This document shows, in pieces, positions 24,764 through 35,400 of a DNA stretch of 53,727 nt (position 1 is the first letter of the stretch; each line of letters opens with the position of its first letter). The position numbers and the translations under genes were made by a program. Below the pieces are notes generated by a model. The model was not told where the DNA came from. It saw only the letters and a list, made by a program, of their open reading frames with translations, and searched no databases. The stretch is from positions 1-53,727 of the forward strand of contig NZ_MDEQ02000039.1 in assembly GCF_001883705.2 (NCBI RefSeq), read 5' to 3'. This stretch comes from Burkholderia catarinensis. Its GTDB lineage: Bacteria; Pseudomonadota; Gammaproteobacteria; Burkholderiales; Burkholderiaceae.

Positions 24764-27007
24764 ATGACATCGAATTGGGAAGGGACGACCTTTGCGAGCG
24801 CGCCGGTCGCGCCGGAGCGCCGTCCGCCCGACACCGCGCAGCTCGAACGGCTGCTCTTGCGCGCACGCAAGGCGCATCACGAAGGCGCGCTGCAGCATGC
24901 GGAGAAGGCGTATGCCGAATTGCTCGCGCTCGATCCCGAGCATCCGGAAGCGCTGCACCTGCTCGGCGCGGTGCGTTTCCAGCAGGGCCGGCTCGACGAC
25001 GCCGAGCCGCTGATGCGGCGCTCGGTCGAGCACCGGCCGGTGCCGCTCGCGCTCGCGAACTACTCGGCGGTGCTGGCCGGGCTCGGGCGCGAACGCGATG
25101 CGCTCGCGCGGCTCGACGAGGCGCTCGCGATCAATCCCGTGCATCAGCGCGTGCTGTTCCAGCGGGCCGGCCTGCTCGCGCAGCTTGCGCGGTACGACGA
25201 AGCGTGCGCGGTCTACGATCGTCTGCTCGAACTGACGCCCGGTTTTGCCGACGGCTATGTGAAACGCAGCGACATGCTGCGCGCGCTCGGCCGCCACGAC
25301 GAAGCGCTCGCCGACTGCGAGCGGTCGATCACGCTCGCGGGGCGTTCGTTCGACGCGATGCGCGGGCGCGGTCTCGCGCTGCGCGAACTCGGCCGTTTCC
25401 GCGATGCGGTCGACAGCTATGGCCATGCGCTCGCGCAGACGCCGGGCAGTGCCGAGGTGCTGTTCCTGCGCGGCGTCGCGTATCTGGACCTGCATGACCC
25501 CGAACGCGCGCTCGCCGATTTCAATGCGGCGATCGCGGCGAGCCCGACCTTCGTCGATGCGATCTTCAACAGTTCCATCGCGCTCGAGCAGCTCGGCCGG
25601 CACGACGAGGCGCTCGTGCGCTGCGACCGCATACTCGCGATCGATCCGCGCCATGCGCGGGCGCTCGCGAACCGCGGCAACGCGGCCAGCCACCTGGAGC
25701 GCTATCGCGACGCGGTCGACAGCTATGCGCGCGCGCTCGACGCGGAACCGGGCAGTGCCGGCGTGCTGTGCAACTACGCAAGCGCGCTGATGCGCATCGA
25801 ACGTCACGACGATGCACGTGACATGTGCGACCGCGCGCTCGCGCTCGATGCGGGCTACGCGCCCGCATGGTTCACGCGCGGCCGTGTGCAGCTCGAAACG
25901 CACCGCTACGACGCCGCGCTCGACGATTTCGCGCGCGTGATCGATGCGACGCCGGGCGACAAGCTCGCGCACTTCCACAGGGGCAATGCGCTGCGTGCGC
26001 TGCGGCGTCACGACGACGCGCGGCAGGCGTATGCGGACGCGATCGAGATCGATCCCGACTACGTGCTCGCGCACTGTATGCGGGCGTTCCTGTGCCTGTC
26101 GATCGGCGATTTCGAAGCGGGTTGGGCCGAATACGAATGGCGCTGGCGCGATACGCAGCTCGACGCGAGCCGGCGCACGTTCGCGCAGCCGCGCTGGACC
26201 CACGGGATGCCGCTCGACGGCAAGACGATCCTGCTGTACCCGGAACAGGGGCTCGGCGACACGTTGCAGTTCTGCCGCTACGTGCCGCTCGTGAAAGCGC
26301 TCGGCGCGCGCGTCGTGCTCGAAGCGCCGGTCGAACTGAAGACGCTGTTCGCGACGCTCGACGGCATCGACACGCTCGTCGCGCGCGGCGAGCCGCTGCC
26401 GCCGTTCGATCTCCATTGCCCGCTGCTGAGCCTGCCGCTCGAATTCCGCACCGATCTGACGTCGATTCCGGCGAGCGTGCCGTATCTCGCTGCCGATCCC
26501 GCCCGCGTCGCGCGCTGGCGCGACCGGCTCGGTGCATCGACGCGGCCGCGCATCGGCCTTGTGTGGTCCGGCAACCCGCTGCACCTGAACGACCGCAATC
26601 GCTCGATGACGCTCGCGGATCTGCTGCCGCTGTTCGACGACCGCTACGAGTGGATCAGCCTGCAGAAGGTGGTCCGCGACGAGGACCGGCCGTTGCTCGA
26701 CGCGAGCGCCGTGCGGTTCGTCGGCGACGAGCTGGCGGATTTCGCGGACACGGCGGCGCTCACTGCGCTGATGGACGGCATCGTCAGCGTCGATACGTCC
26801 GTCGCGCACCTCGCGGGTGCGCTCGGCCGGCCGCTCGCGCTGATGGTTCCGCATACGCCCGATTTCCGCTGGCTGCTCGAACGGGACGACAGCCCGTGGT
26901 ATCCGTCCGCGCGACTGTTCCGCCAGCCCGAGGGCGGGCAGTGGGCGCCCGTCGTCGAGCGGATCGCGGCCGAATTGCCGGCGCTCGTCGGCGAAGGCGC
27001 GCGATGA
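24764..27007 (+). CDS. TPR-repeat glycosyltransferase-like protein, copy 2
   Basis: The 747-residue paralogue of copy 1 has the same order: about twelve TPRs, then the C-terminal glycosyltransferase-like domain with YPEQGLGDTLQFCRY, GLVWSGNPLHLNDRNRSM and SVDTSVAHLAGALGRPLA. Against copies 1 and 3 the first motif has YPEQ for HAEQ, and the final tryptophan of GRPVW/GRPLW is alanine here. An ATG at 24764 with GGGGG upstream is chosen; a GTG 21 bp earlier is possible. Its stop overlaps the next gene's start (ATGA), so copies 2 and 3 are coupled. Confidence 0.88.
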   Translation: MTSNWEGTTFASAPVAPERRPPDTAQLERLLLRARKAHHEGALQHAEKAYAELLALDPEHPEALHLLGAVRFQQGRLDDAEPLMRRSVEHRPVPLALANYSAVLAGLGRERDALARLDEALAINPVHQRVLFQRAGLLAQLARYDEACAVYDRLLELTPGFADGYVKRSDMLRALGRHDEALADCERSITLAGRSFDAMRGRGLALRELGRFRDAVDSYGHALAQTPGSAEVLFLRGVAYLDLHDPERALADFNAAIAASPTFVDAIFNSSIALEQLGRHDEALVRCDRILAIDPRHARALANRGNAASHLERYRDAVDSYARALDAEPGSAGVLCNYASALMRIERHDDARDMCDRALALDAGYAPAWFTRGRVQLETHRYDAALDDFARVIDATPGDKLAHFHRGNALRALRRHDDARQAYADAIEIDPDYVLAHCMRAFLCLSIGDFEAGWAEYEWRWRDTQLDASRRTFAQPRWTHGMPLDGKTILLYPEQGLGDTLQFCRYVPLVKALGARVVLEAPVELKTLFATLDGIDTLVARGEPLPPFDLHCPLLSLPLEFRTDLTSIPASVPYLAADPARVARWRDRLGASTRPRIGLVWSGNPLHLNDRNRSMTLADLLPLFDDRYEWISLQKVVRDEDRPLLDASAVRFVGDELADFADTAALTALMDGIVSVDTSVAHLAGALGRPLALMVPHTPDFRWLLERDDSPWYPSARLFRQPEGGQWAPVVERIAAELPALVGEGAR

Positions 27008-29271
27008 GTGCGCGCCGCGAGCCTGCGCCGACGGCGGGCGCCATCCTCGGCGCCGCCGCCGTGCCGCTGCGCGCCGTGCTCGACGATGCGCTGCGCAATG
27101 CGCGCGCGCGGCTCGAACAGCGCGACTTCGCGGGCGCCGGGCGGCTCTACGAAGGCGTGCTGACGATGGCGCCCGACAACGTCGAGGCGCTGCACCTGCT
27201 CGGCCTCGTGCATCTGCGGCTCGACGACCCCGCGCGCGCGGAGCCGCTGATCGCCCGGTCGATGAGGTTCGGGCTGAATCAGCCGTGGAATCTCGCGAAC
27301 CATGCGGCGGCGCTGACCGGCGTCGGCCGCCATCGAGATGCGATCGCCGTCGCCGAACGCGCGCTCGCGGCCGATCCGGAGCATGCGCCGTCGCATGCGG
27401 CGCGCGGTGACGCGTTGCTCGCGCTCGGCCAATACGACGCGGCGCTCGCGGCCTACGATCGTGCGCTCGTGCGCGAACCGGCCCACGCGACGGCGTGGCG
27501 CAGGCGTGGCGAGACGCTGCGGCAGCTCGAGCGGCCCGCCGATGCGCTGATCAGCATCGATCGTGCGTTGCGGATCGATACGAGCGATCCGGCTGCGTAC
27601 ATCGAACGCGGGCATGCGCTGCGTGCGCTCGGCCATCGCGAGCAGGCGCTGCACAGTTATCAGCTTGCGATGGTCGTGCGCGGCAAGACGCCCGAGCTCG
27701 TCTACGCGTGCGGCGTGGTGATGACCGAACTCGGCCGGCCCGCCGACGCGCTCGCGTGTCTCGACGAAGGGCTCGCGCGGATGCCGGACGACGAGCAACT
27801 GCTTTACGCGAGCTGCGTCGCGCTCGATCTGCTGCATGCCCGCGACGAATTGCTGAAACGCTGCGACCGGCTGCTCGCGCTGAATCGCGGCAACGTCGCC
27901 GCGTGGGTCGGACGCGGCAATGCGCTGCTCGGCCTCGAGCGTCACGAGCAGGCCGCGCACGCGTACCGGGAAGCTTTGGCGCGCAAGCCCGACGACATCG
28001 ACGCGCGGAGAAACAGCGCGGCCGCGTTGCGCGCGCTGGGCCGCTACGACGAAGCGCTCGCGGATTACGACGCGGCGCTCGCGCTGACGGGACCGCATGC
28101 GGAGCTGCATTACAACCGGGCGCTGGCACTGCAGCAACTCGGACGCTACGACGAAGCGCTCGCGAGTCACGCAGCGGCCGCCGCCGCGCCCGCGACCGTC
28201 GCGCAGGCGCTGTTCACGCGGGCGGTCGCGCGCCAGCATCTCGGCGACTACGACACGGCGCTGGCGGACTTCGCCGATGCTTGCCGACACGATCCGCACC
28301 ACGGCGCCGCGCGCCGTTCGGAGGCGTTCTGCCGGCTGCTGATGGGCGATTTCGACGCGGGCTGGCAGCAGCACGAGGCGCGCTGGGGCGCGGCTGACGT
28401 GATGCTGCACCGGCGTCATGCGGACCGGCCGCTGTGGACCGGCGACGAGCCGCTCGCCGGCCGCACGCTGTTGCTGCATGCGGAACAGGGCTACGGCGAC
28501 ACGCTGCAGTTCTGCCGCTACGCGGGCCTCGCGCACGACCGGGGCGCGACCGTGATCGTCGAGGCGCCGGCCGCGCTCGGCGAACTGCTCGGCACGCTGC
28601 GCGGCGTGAGCCGGATCGTCACCGAGGGCCAGCCGGCGCCGGCGTTCGACCTGCAGTGTCCGCTGATGAGCCTGCCGTACGCGTTCCGCACGACGCTCGA
28701 TACGGTGCCGGCCGACGTGCCGTATCTGCGCGCCGATGCGCGGCGGCGCGCAGCGTGGGTGAAGCGTCTCGACGCGATCTCGCCGCGTTGCCGGCTGCGG
28801 GTCGGGCTCGCATGGTCCGGCAATCCGCGTCACGCGAACGACGAGAACCGCTCGATGCCGTTCGCCGCGCTGGCGCCGCTCGTCAGGCTCGGGGCGCTCG
28901 ATGCGACGTTCGTGAGCCTGCAGCCGCAGGTGCGTGCGCGCGACGCGGATGAATTTGCCGCAAGCGGCGTGCTGTCGTTCGCGGACGCGCTTACCGATTT
29001 CGCCGAAACGGCCGCGCTGGTCGACGCGCTGGATCTCGTGATCAGCGTGGATACATCGGTCGCGCACCTGGCCGGTGCGCTCGGGCGACCTCTGTGGGTG
29101 CTGCTGCCGCGTGTGCCGGACTGGCGCTGGCTGCTCGAGCGCGACGACTGCCCGTGGTATCCGGCCGCGAAGCTGTTCCGGCAGGTGAGGCCGGGCGACT
29201 GGCCGGCGGTGATCGGGCGGGTGGCCGACGCGCTTGGCGCGGTGGCTCGCGCGCATGTCGAGCCGGCGTGA
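27004..29271 (+). CDS. TPR-repeat glycosyltransferase-like protein, copy 3
   Basis: The 755-residue third paralogue again has TPRs (about residues 30-450, e.g. LEQRDFAGAGRLYEGVLTMA) and the C-terminal domain with HAEQGYGDTLQFCRY, GLAWSGNPRHANDENRSM and SVDTSVAHLAGALGRPLW. The ATG overlaps the upstream stop, so translation is coupled and the frame's long upstream extension inside copy 2 is ignored. Three diverged copies in a row suggest different acceptor or sugar specificities. The giant exoprotein gene follows after 185 bp with its own promoter element. Confidence 0.88.
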   Translation: MSARREPAPTAGAILGAAAVPLRAVLDDALRNARARLEQRDFAGAGRLYEGVLTMAPDNVEALHLLGLVHLRLDDPARAEPLIARSMRFGLNQPWNLANHAAALTGVGRHRDAIAVAERALAADPEHAPSHAARGDALLALGQYDAALAAYDRALVREPAHATAWRRRGETLRQLERPADALISIDRALRIDTSDPAAYIERGHALRALGHREQALHSYQLAMVVRGKTPELVYACGVVMTELGRPADALACLDEGLARMPDDEQLLYASCVALDLLHARDELLKRCDRLLALNRGNVAAWVGRGNALLGLERHEQAAHAYREALARKPDDIDARRNSAAALRALGRYDEALADYDAALALTGPHAELHYNRALALQQLGRYDEALASHAAAAAAPATVAQALFTRAVARQHLGDYDTALADFADACRHDPHHGAARRSEAFCRLLMGDFDAGWQQHEARWGAADVMLHRRHADRPLWTGDEPLAGRTLLLHAEQGYGDTLQFCRYAGLAHDRGATVIVEAPAALGELLGTLRGVSRIVTEGQPAPAFDLQCPLMSLPYAFRTTLDTVPADVPYLRADARRRAAWVKRLDAISPRCRLRVGLAWSGNPRHANDENRSMPFAALAPLVRLGALDATFVSLQPQVRARDADEFAASGVLSFADALTDFAETAALVDALDLVISVDTSVAHLAGALGRPLWVLLPRVPDWRWLLERDDCPWYPAAKLFRQVRPGDWPAVIGRVADALGAVARAHVEPA

Positions 29272-29316
29272 CCGGCCTTCCATGACAAAAGCTACGGACC
29301 TTTTCACGGCGGCCGG

Positions 29317-29349
29317 AATGGTTCGTAACAGTCGCCATGTCGCTGCCAT
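29317..29349 (+). promoter_or_regulatory. Composite dyad plus Pho-box-like element upstream of the exoprotein gene
   Basis: AATGGTTCGTAACAGT is followed by CGCCATG, TCGC and TGCCAT. It ends 107 bp before the ATG chosen for the exoprotein, and an earlier ATG at 29337 falls inside the element, which argues against that start. A GTC follows 14 bp later. Confidence 0.68.
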
Positions 29350-29456
29350 TTGCGCTTCGTATGGTCTTCGGATTCCCGCGGCCTGTTTCGGGCGCAACGA
29401 CATGTGCGGTGCCGGACCGGCGCCGCGCGCAATTTCCTAGCATCGGGGTGGCAAGA

Positions 29457-32400
29457 ATGGCAGCACGCGCACGTACGGAACGGCAACTTCGCGCAACGGC
29501 CTCGCGGTCGATCCTGAAATCGGAGCTGAGCCCGCTTTACCGGGCGGTCGTGCTGATGCTCGCGGCGGGCGTGTCCGCGCATGCGCATGGGGCGGGCATC
29601 ACGAACCTCGGGCAGGCCACCGCGCGCGCGTCGGGCGGTGGCGCGGGCAGCGCCGGCGGGATGCCGGGCGTGCCGAATCTCGGTGTGTCGCCGCAGCAGG
29701 CGCTGCAGGCGAGCCAGCCGTCGATTCGCAACCTCGGTTATGCGGCACATGCGATCGCCGCGCAGATTGCGGCGCAGCAGAATGCGGCTGCCGCGGCGGC
29801 GAAGCTGCCGTCGACCGTGGCGAACGGGCTGGCGCCGGGCGGGCTGCAGGTGGCGGCGGGCGCGTCGGGCGATACGAACAATCCGGTGCTGTGGTTCAAC
29901 GCGAACGCGCCGACGCAAAATACCGACACGAACGGGCACGTGAACGTCGACGTCAAGCAGACCGGGCAGAACGCGGTGCTGACGTGGGAGACGATGAACG
30001 TCGGGCGGCAAACGACGCTCAATTTCGATCAGTCGGGCGGGACGCAGACGAATGGTGCTAACAACTGGGCGGTGTTGAATCGGGTCAAGGATCCGAGCGG
30101 CCGGCCGAGCCAGGTTCTGGGGAACATCACCGCGCAAGGCGCGGTGTACGTGATCAACCGGAACGGGGTGTTGTTCGGGGCCGGGTCGCAGGTGAACGTG
30201 CATTCGCTGGTGGCGTCGTCGCTCGACGTGCTGAACATGAACAACTACAACCAGACTTGGGTCAACCAGGTCCCGGTTGTGACGGACAACAGTCTGGCGC
30301 AGGATGCGGCGGGGATCGTTGCGAGCAACAAGCAGTTTCTGAGCGTGTCGGCGGGAACGACCGGCGGGCTCGCGTATCCGGAGTCGGGTAGCTCGGCCGG
30401 GGTGAATGGCAACAGCGCCGTGCCGAACGAAGTGCTCGGCCTCGGCAACCAGGTCAATCTCACGTCTGCCAGCCAGTATCAGCCGTGGGGCGATGTCACG
30501 ATCGAGCAGGGCGCGTCGATCACCACGCACGCGAACGGCAACGCGAGCGACGGCGGTTTCGTGATGATCGCGGCGCCGAACGTGACGAACGCGGGGCACA
30601 TCAAGGCGACGGACGGGCAGGTGGTGCTGGCGGCCGGTGTGGGCGTGAGCTTGCTGCCCAACCGTGGAGTCACGGCAAATCCTCAAGTGCTGCTGCCGGA
30701 ACTGAGTGGACAGATTCTGTTGCTTGGATCGAATGGCCAGACGACCGACATCACGCCGGCCGGCACGCTGACCAATACCGGCATCGTCGAGGCCGCGCGC
30801 GGCAACGTGAACCTGCTCGGTAGCCGCGTCGCTCAGAACGGCGTGGTCGGCGTGACGACGAGCGTCAACTCACCCGGTACGATCACGATTTCCACGGTCG
30901 ACGAATATCAGTCGAACAATCCGTTGGGCCCCAACAATCAGTCCGGCAGCGGGTACCTCGGGCTGGGGTTGGTGACGACGGACCCGCAGAGCTCGGGGAG
31001 GAATACGCACCGCGCCGGCCTGCTGAGCTTCGGCCCCGATTCGGTGACGACGGTGATGCAGGACGACAATGGCCAGACGACACCGTCGACGCCGGGCGCG
31101 ACCTTCACGCCGGGCAGCATCGGCATGACGGCCGGATCGATCTGGTTCCAGGGCGGCTCGCTGATCGAGGCGCCCGGTTCGAAGGTATCCGTGACGGCAC
31201 TGACGCCTTCGGCATCGGGCGCGAAGGCGCCGGCAGGCCAGACTGCCGTGCCCGGCCGGATCTATCTCGACAGCGGCGCGACAATCGACGTATCGGGCCT
31301 TGCGAACGTCGAGGTGCCGATCTCGCAGTCGTTCGTGACGGTCGACCGCATCGGCCAGAACGAACTCGCGGATTCGCCGCTGCTGCGCAACGGGTTCCTG
31401 CTCGGGTACAAAAACCTCGTGTTCGACAGCACGCTGACGGGCACGCGCAGCGACGGCGTGCAATGGGTCGGCAGCCCGATCCTGAACCTGTCGGGTTATG
31501 TGAACCTGATTCCGCGCACGGTCGATCAACTGTTGACCAACGGCGGCTCGATCACGCTGTCGGGCAACGAGGTGATGACCGCGACCGGCTCGTCGATGAA
31601 CCTGAACGGCGGCTACGTGCATTATGACGGCGGGATCGTCAACACGACGCGGCTGGTCGACGCCAACGGCGCGCTCGTGCCGATCGGACAGGCGAGCCCG
31701 TACGACACCTACGTCGGCATTGCGGGGCAGTTCGTCGAATCCCACCCGCGCTGGGGGGTGACGAAGACGTGGTACAACCCGCTGCTTACGATGGGCGCCT
31801 ATCAGGGCGACTACATCGTCGGTGGCAACGCGGGCACGCTTGACATCTATGCGCTGCAGTCGACGGTACTGGATGGCGACATTAGCGCGCAGGCGTTTGG
31901 CGGCGCGAAGCAGATGCAGGGCAACAGTCTGCCGAGCGGCGGGACGTTCAACCTCGGCGCTGATCCGAAGCTCGACGGCGGCGCGCTGGTGCACCTGACG
32001 TCGAACAACAACGAAATCGCATCGGGTACGGCCGGCCTGGTTGTGCTGCAGGACAACGCGCCGCAGCTTGCCGACATCGCGCCGGGTTTCTCGATCGATA
32101 CGCCGCTCGACAAGACGACGCTGCAGGCGCTGCCCGCGAACGACCCGCGCAATGTGCTGACGACCACCGTGGTGCCGGTCGCGACGTTGAACAACGGTGG
32201 CTTCGCGAACCTGAACGTCACCGAGGACAAGACCGGCGGCAAGGGCATCGTCGTGCCGCAAGGCACGCAACTGGCATTGCAGCCGGGTGGCTCCATTTCG
32301 CTCAACAGCGCACCTCTCGGGGCGGACGTCAACGTGGCCGGCAAGCTGATCGTGCCGTCGGGCACGATTTCGATTGCAAGTGGCGGCAACATCATCGTGG

Positions 32401-35400
32401 GGCCGCAGGCAGTGATCAGTGCCGCGGGCCAATGGGTCAACAACGACGTGCAAGCCGCGCCCGGCACGGCGCCGGGAAACAGCCAGTTCATCAATGGCGG
32501 CAGCATTGCGCTATCGACCAGCGAGCAGACGGTCGGAAACTCGGGCGACGGCTTCACGGACGCGACGGGGTCGATTTTGTTGCGTCCCGGTAGCCTGCTC
32601 GACGTGTCGAGCGGTGGCGAACTGCTGGCGAACGGCCAGTTGCTGATGCAGAACGGCGTGCCGGCCGGGCGCGGCGGCAACGTGTCGCTGCAGACCTACA
32701 CGGCCTCGGACACCGCACAGTTCGGTCACATCGGCGACGGTGGTCCCGTGATGCCGACCACACAGCCCACGAATGGCACGATCGCACTTGGCGGGACGAT
32801 CGCCAGCGACGGTTTTTCGGGGGGCGGCACGTTGGCGTTGCAGGCGCTCGGTTTCCGGATCGGCGGCGATCCGAAGACCGCTGCACCCTGGGATGTCTAT
32901 TTGCAGGAGAGCTTTTTCGCGCAGCAGGGTTTCGGCAAGTATGTGTTGAACGCGTATTACGACGCGACAGTGGCGCCCGGAGCGACGGTCGCGCTTACGC
33001 AACGCAATCTGATTCCCGACGCGCCTGCGCTTCTGCATACGGCTACGGGTGCCAACCTGTCGACGCCGGGACTGACGACGTCGGGCCGTCTCGACGACTA
33101 TCACCGGCAGCCCACGAGTCTCGTGTTGACGGGCGGCAATTACACGTCATGGATCGCGTCGGCGAATACTGCGCCTTCGTATCCCGGCGTGACGGGGGCC
33201 GTCACGCTGTCGTCCGGTGCTTCGATTCAGGCGGATGCAGGTGCAGCCATCGGCTTCGGTTCGCCGGCGCAGGTGACGGTGCTCGGCTCGATTATCGCGC
33301 CAGGTGGGTCTATCACTCTCAGCGCGGATTCGGGCGGCACGTTCGGGCAGACGGGGCAATACGGCATATTCGTGCCGAGCGACAGCCGCTCGGTCTGGCT
33401 CGGCTCGGCCGCGACGCTCGATGTGTCGGGCACCGCGCTCGCGAATCCGCTCGCCGCGCCGGTCAAGATCGGTGCGGCGGCCGTCGTGCCGAACACCGGC
33501 AAGATACTGCCGGGCGGCTCGATCACGCTGTCGAGCGATGCGGGTTATGTCGTCACTCAGGCGGGCTCGAAGATCGATGTGTCGGGCACGTCGACCCACT
33601 TCGATCAGTTGCAGCCGAACGGCACGTTCGCATCGCAGCCGGTGTGGAGCGATGCCGGTTCAATCACGCTGTCCGCCGCGTATGGTCTCTTTGCCGACGC
33701 GACGCTCGCCGCGCATGGGGGCGGCACACAGGCGCGGGGCGGCACGCTGACGATTCTGCCGCAGCAGAACAGAGGGTTCGCCGGCGCGACCGCGCTCGTT
33801 ATCCGGCAAAGCGGCGAGTTGACGCCGGTCGGCCTGGCACCCGGGCAAAGCTTGGGGACGGCGATCGATCCGACGACCGGGTTGCCGATCGGCCAGCCGA
33901 CCGGCGTCATTCAGTTTGCCGCCGACCGGCTCAGCGGCTCGGGTATCGCGAATCTCGTGCTCGGCAGCGCCGCGCCGTCCAATATCGCCCAGCCAGTCCC
34001 ACCGATTGTGTTCGCCGGGAACGTGAACCTGAACCTGCCGGAGTCGGTGACGCTGAATAGCGGACGGATCGCCGCGCTTGGCATGGATCAGCTCGCGACG
34101 CTGCTGTCGACGCCGGCCCAACAGCCGAACAACAATTCGACGCCGCCGACGGTACTCTCGACGCTGCTCGCGCAGCCGCCGCAGCAGCTGCTCGGCACGA
34201 CGGTCGAGATCGATGCGCCGTATGTCGCGTTGACTGGACCGACGCTGACGTTGCAGTCGCCGGCGTTCAAGCCGGTCGCGACGGTGTCCGATGCGACGCT
34301 CGACGTGAACGCGTCGTTCATCGACCTGAGGAACCAGTCTCAACTCAACAATTTCGGCCACGCGAACTTCGTCAGCAGCGGCGATATCCGCCTAAGTTCG
34401 ACGAACGTGAGCCGGTCCCAGACGCCGGGTCTGGCGCCGGGGATTCTCTATACGCCGGGCGACCTGATCTTCAAAGCGGCGGACCTGTATCCGTCGACCG
34501 GCAGCACGTTCGTCGTCGCTGCGGTTGGTCCGAGCGATGCGTCGACCGGCAAACTGGCGCCGACGACGGTCACGTTCGCATCGAACGGCGCATCGGACAC
34601 GCCGCTGTCCGCGGGGGGGACGCTGCTGGTCGACGCGACGAATATCGTGCAAGGCGGCATGGTGCGCGCGCCGTCCGGCACGATCGTGTTCGGCGTCGGC
34701 GATCCGTCGAACGCGACCACGCAGGCACAGTTTGCGGGCCTTTCACTCGTCGCGACGGATTCGGTGAAGCTGGCGAACGGCAGTGTGACGTCGGTATCGA
34801 ATGGCGGCGTGGTCATCCCGTATGGCACGACGATCGACGGGGTCGAGTGGCAGTTCAATCCGCTTGCCGGCAACACGACGCCCGACCTGACCGCGCCGCC
34901 CGCGAAATACGTCGGGGTGAACGGCAGCAATGTCGCGCTCGACAAGGGCGCGACGATCGACCTGTCCGGCGGCGGCGACCTGCAGGCCACCGAATGGGTG
35001 CCGGGCACCGGCGGCACGCGCGACGTGCTGTCGCAATACAACGTGAGCTATGCAAGCGGCAAGGGCGGGACGGCCGTGCCGGTCAATGTCGGGGCCGGCA
35101 ACGTCTATGCGATCGTGCCGGGCAAGCAATCACCGGTTGCGGCGTATGACCCGACCCTCGCGCAGACGGTACAGCCTTCCACCAATGCAAACGGCACGGC
35201 AACGACCGCGACGGCGACGATGGGCGTCGGGCAAGCGAGCCTGACCGACCCGGTCGGCAAGGCTGTGTATCTGTCGGGCGTGCCAGGGCTGGCGCCCGGC
35301 TACTACACGCTGCTGCCGGGCAAGTACGCGACGCTGCCGGGCGCGTATCGCGTCACGGTGTCGAGCACGGCCGGCAATCTCGTGCCGGGCGCGAGCCAGG

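Noticed and set aside
22463..26854. A 1,463-codon open frame on the minus strand across the TPR genes
   Set aside because: It is the antisense shadow of GC-rich repeats: arginine-rich, no domain, and fully overlaps two clear TPR-glycosyltransferase genes.
25825..27003. Upstream extension of TPR copy 3 by 393 codons
   Set aside because: The extension lies inside copy 2 in another frame and is arginine-rich; the ATGA overlap at 27004 gives a natural start.
22499..29271. The three TPR genes as a DNA-level tandem duplication of recent origin
   Set aside because: The copies share motifs but differ clearly along their length, so the duplication is old and was not listed as a repeat.
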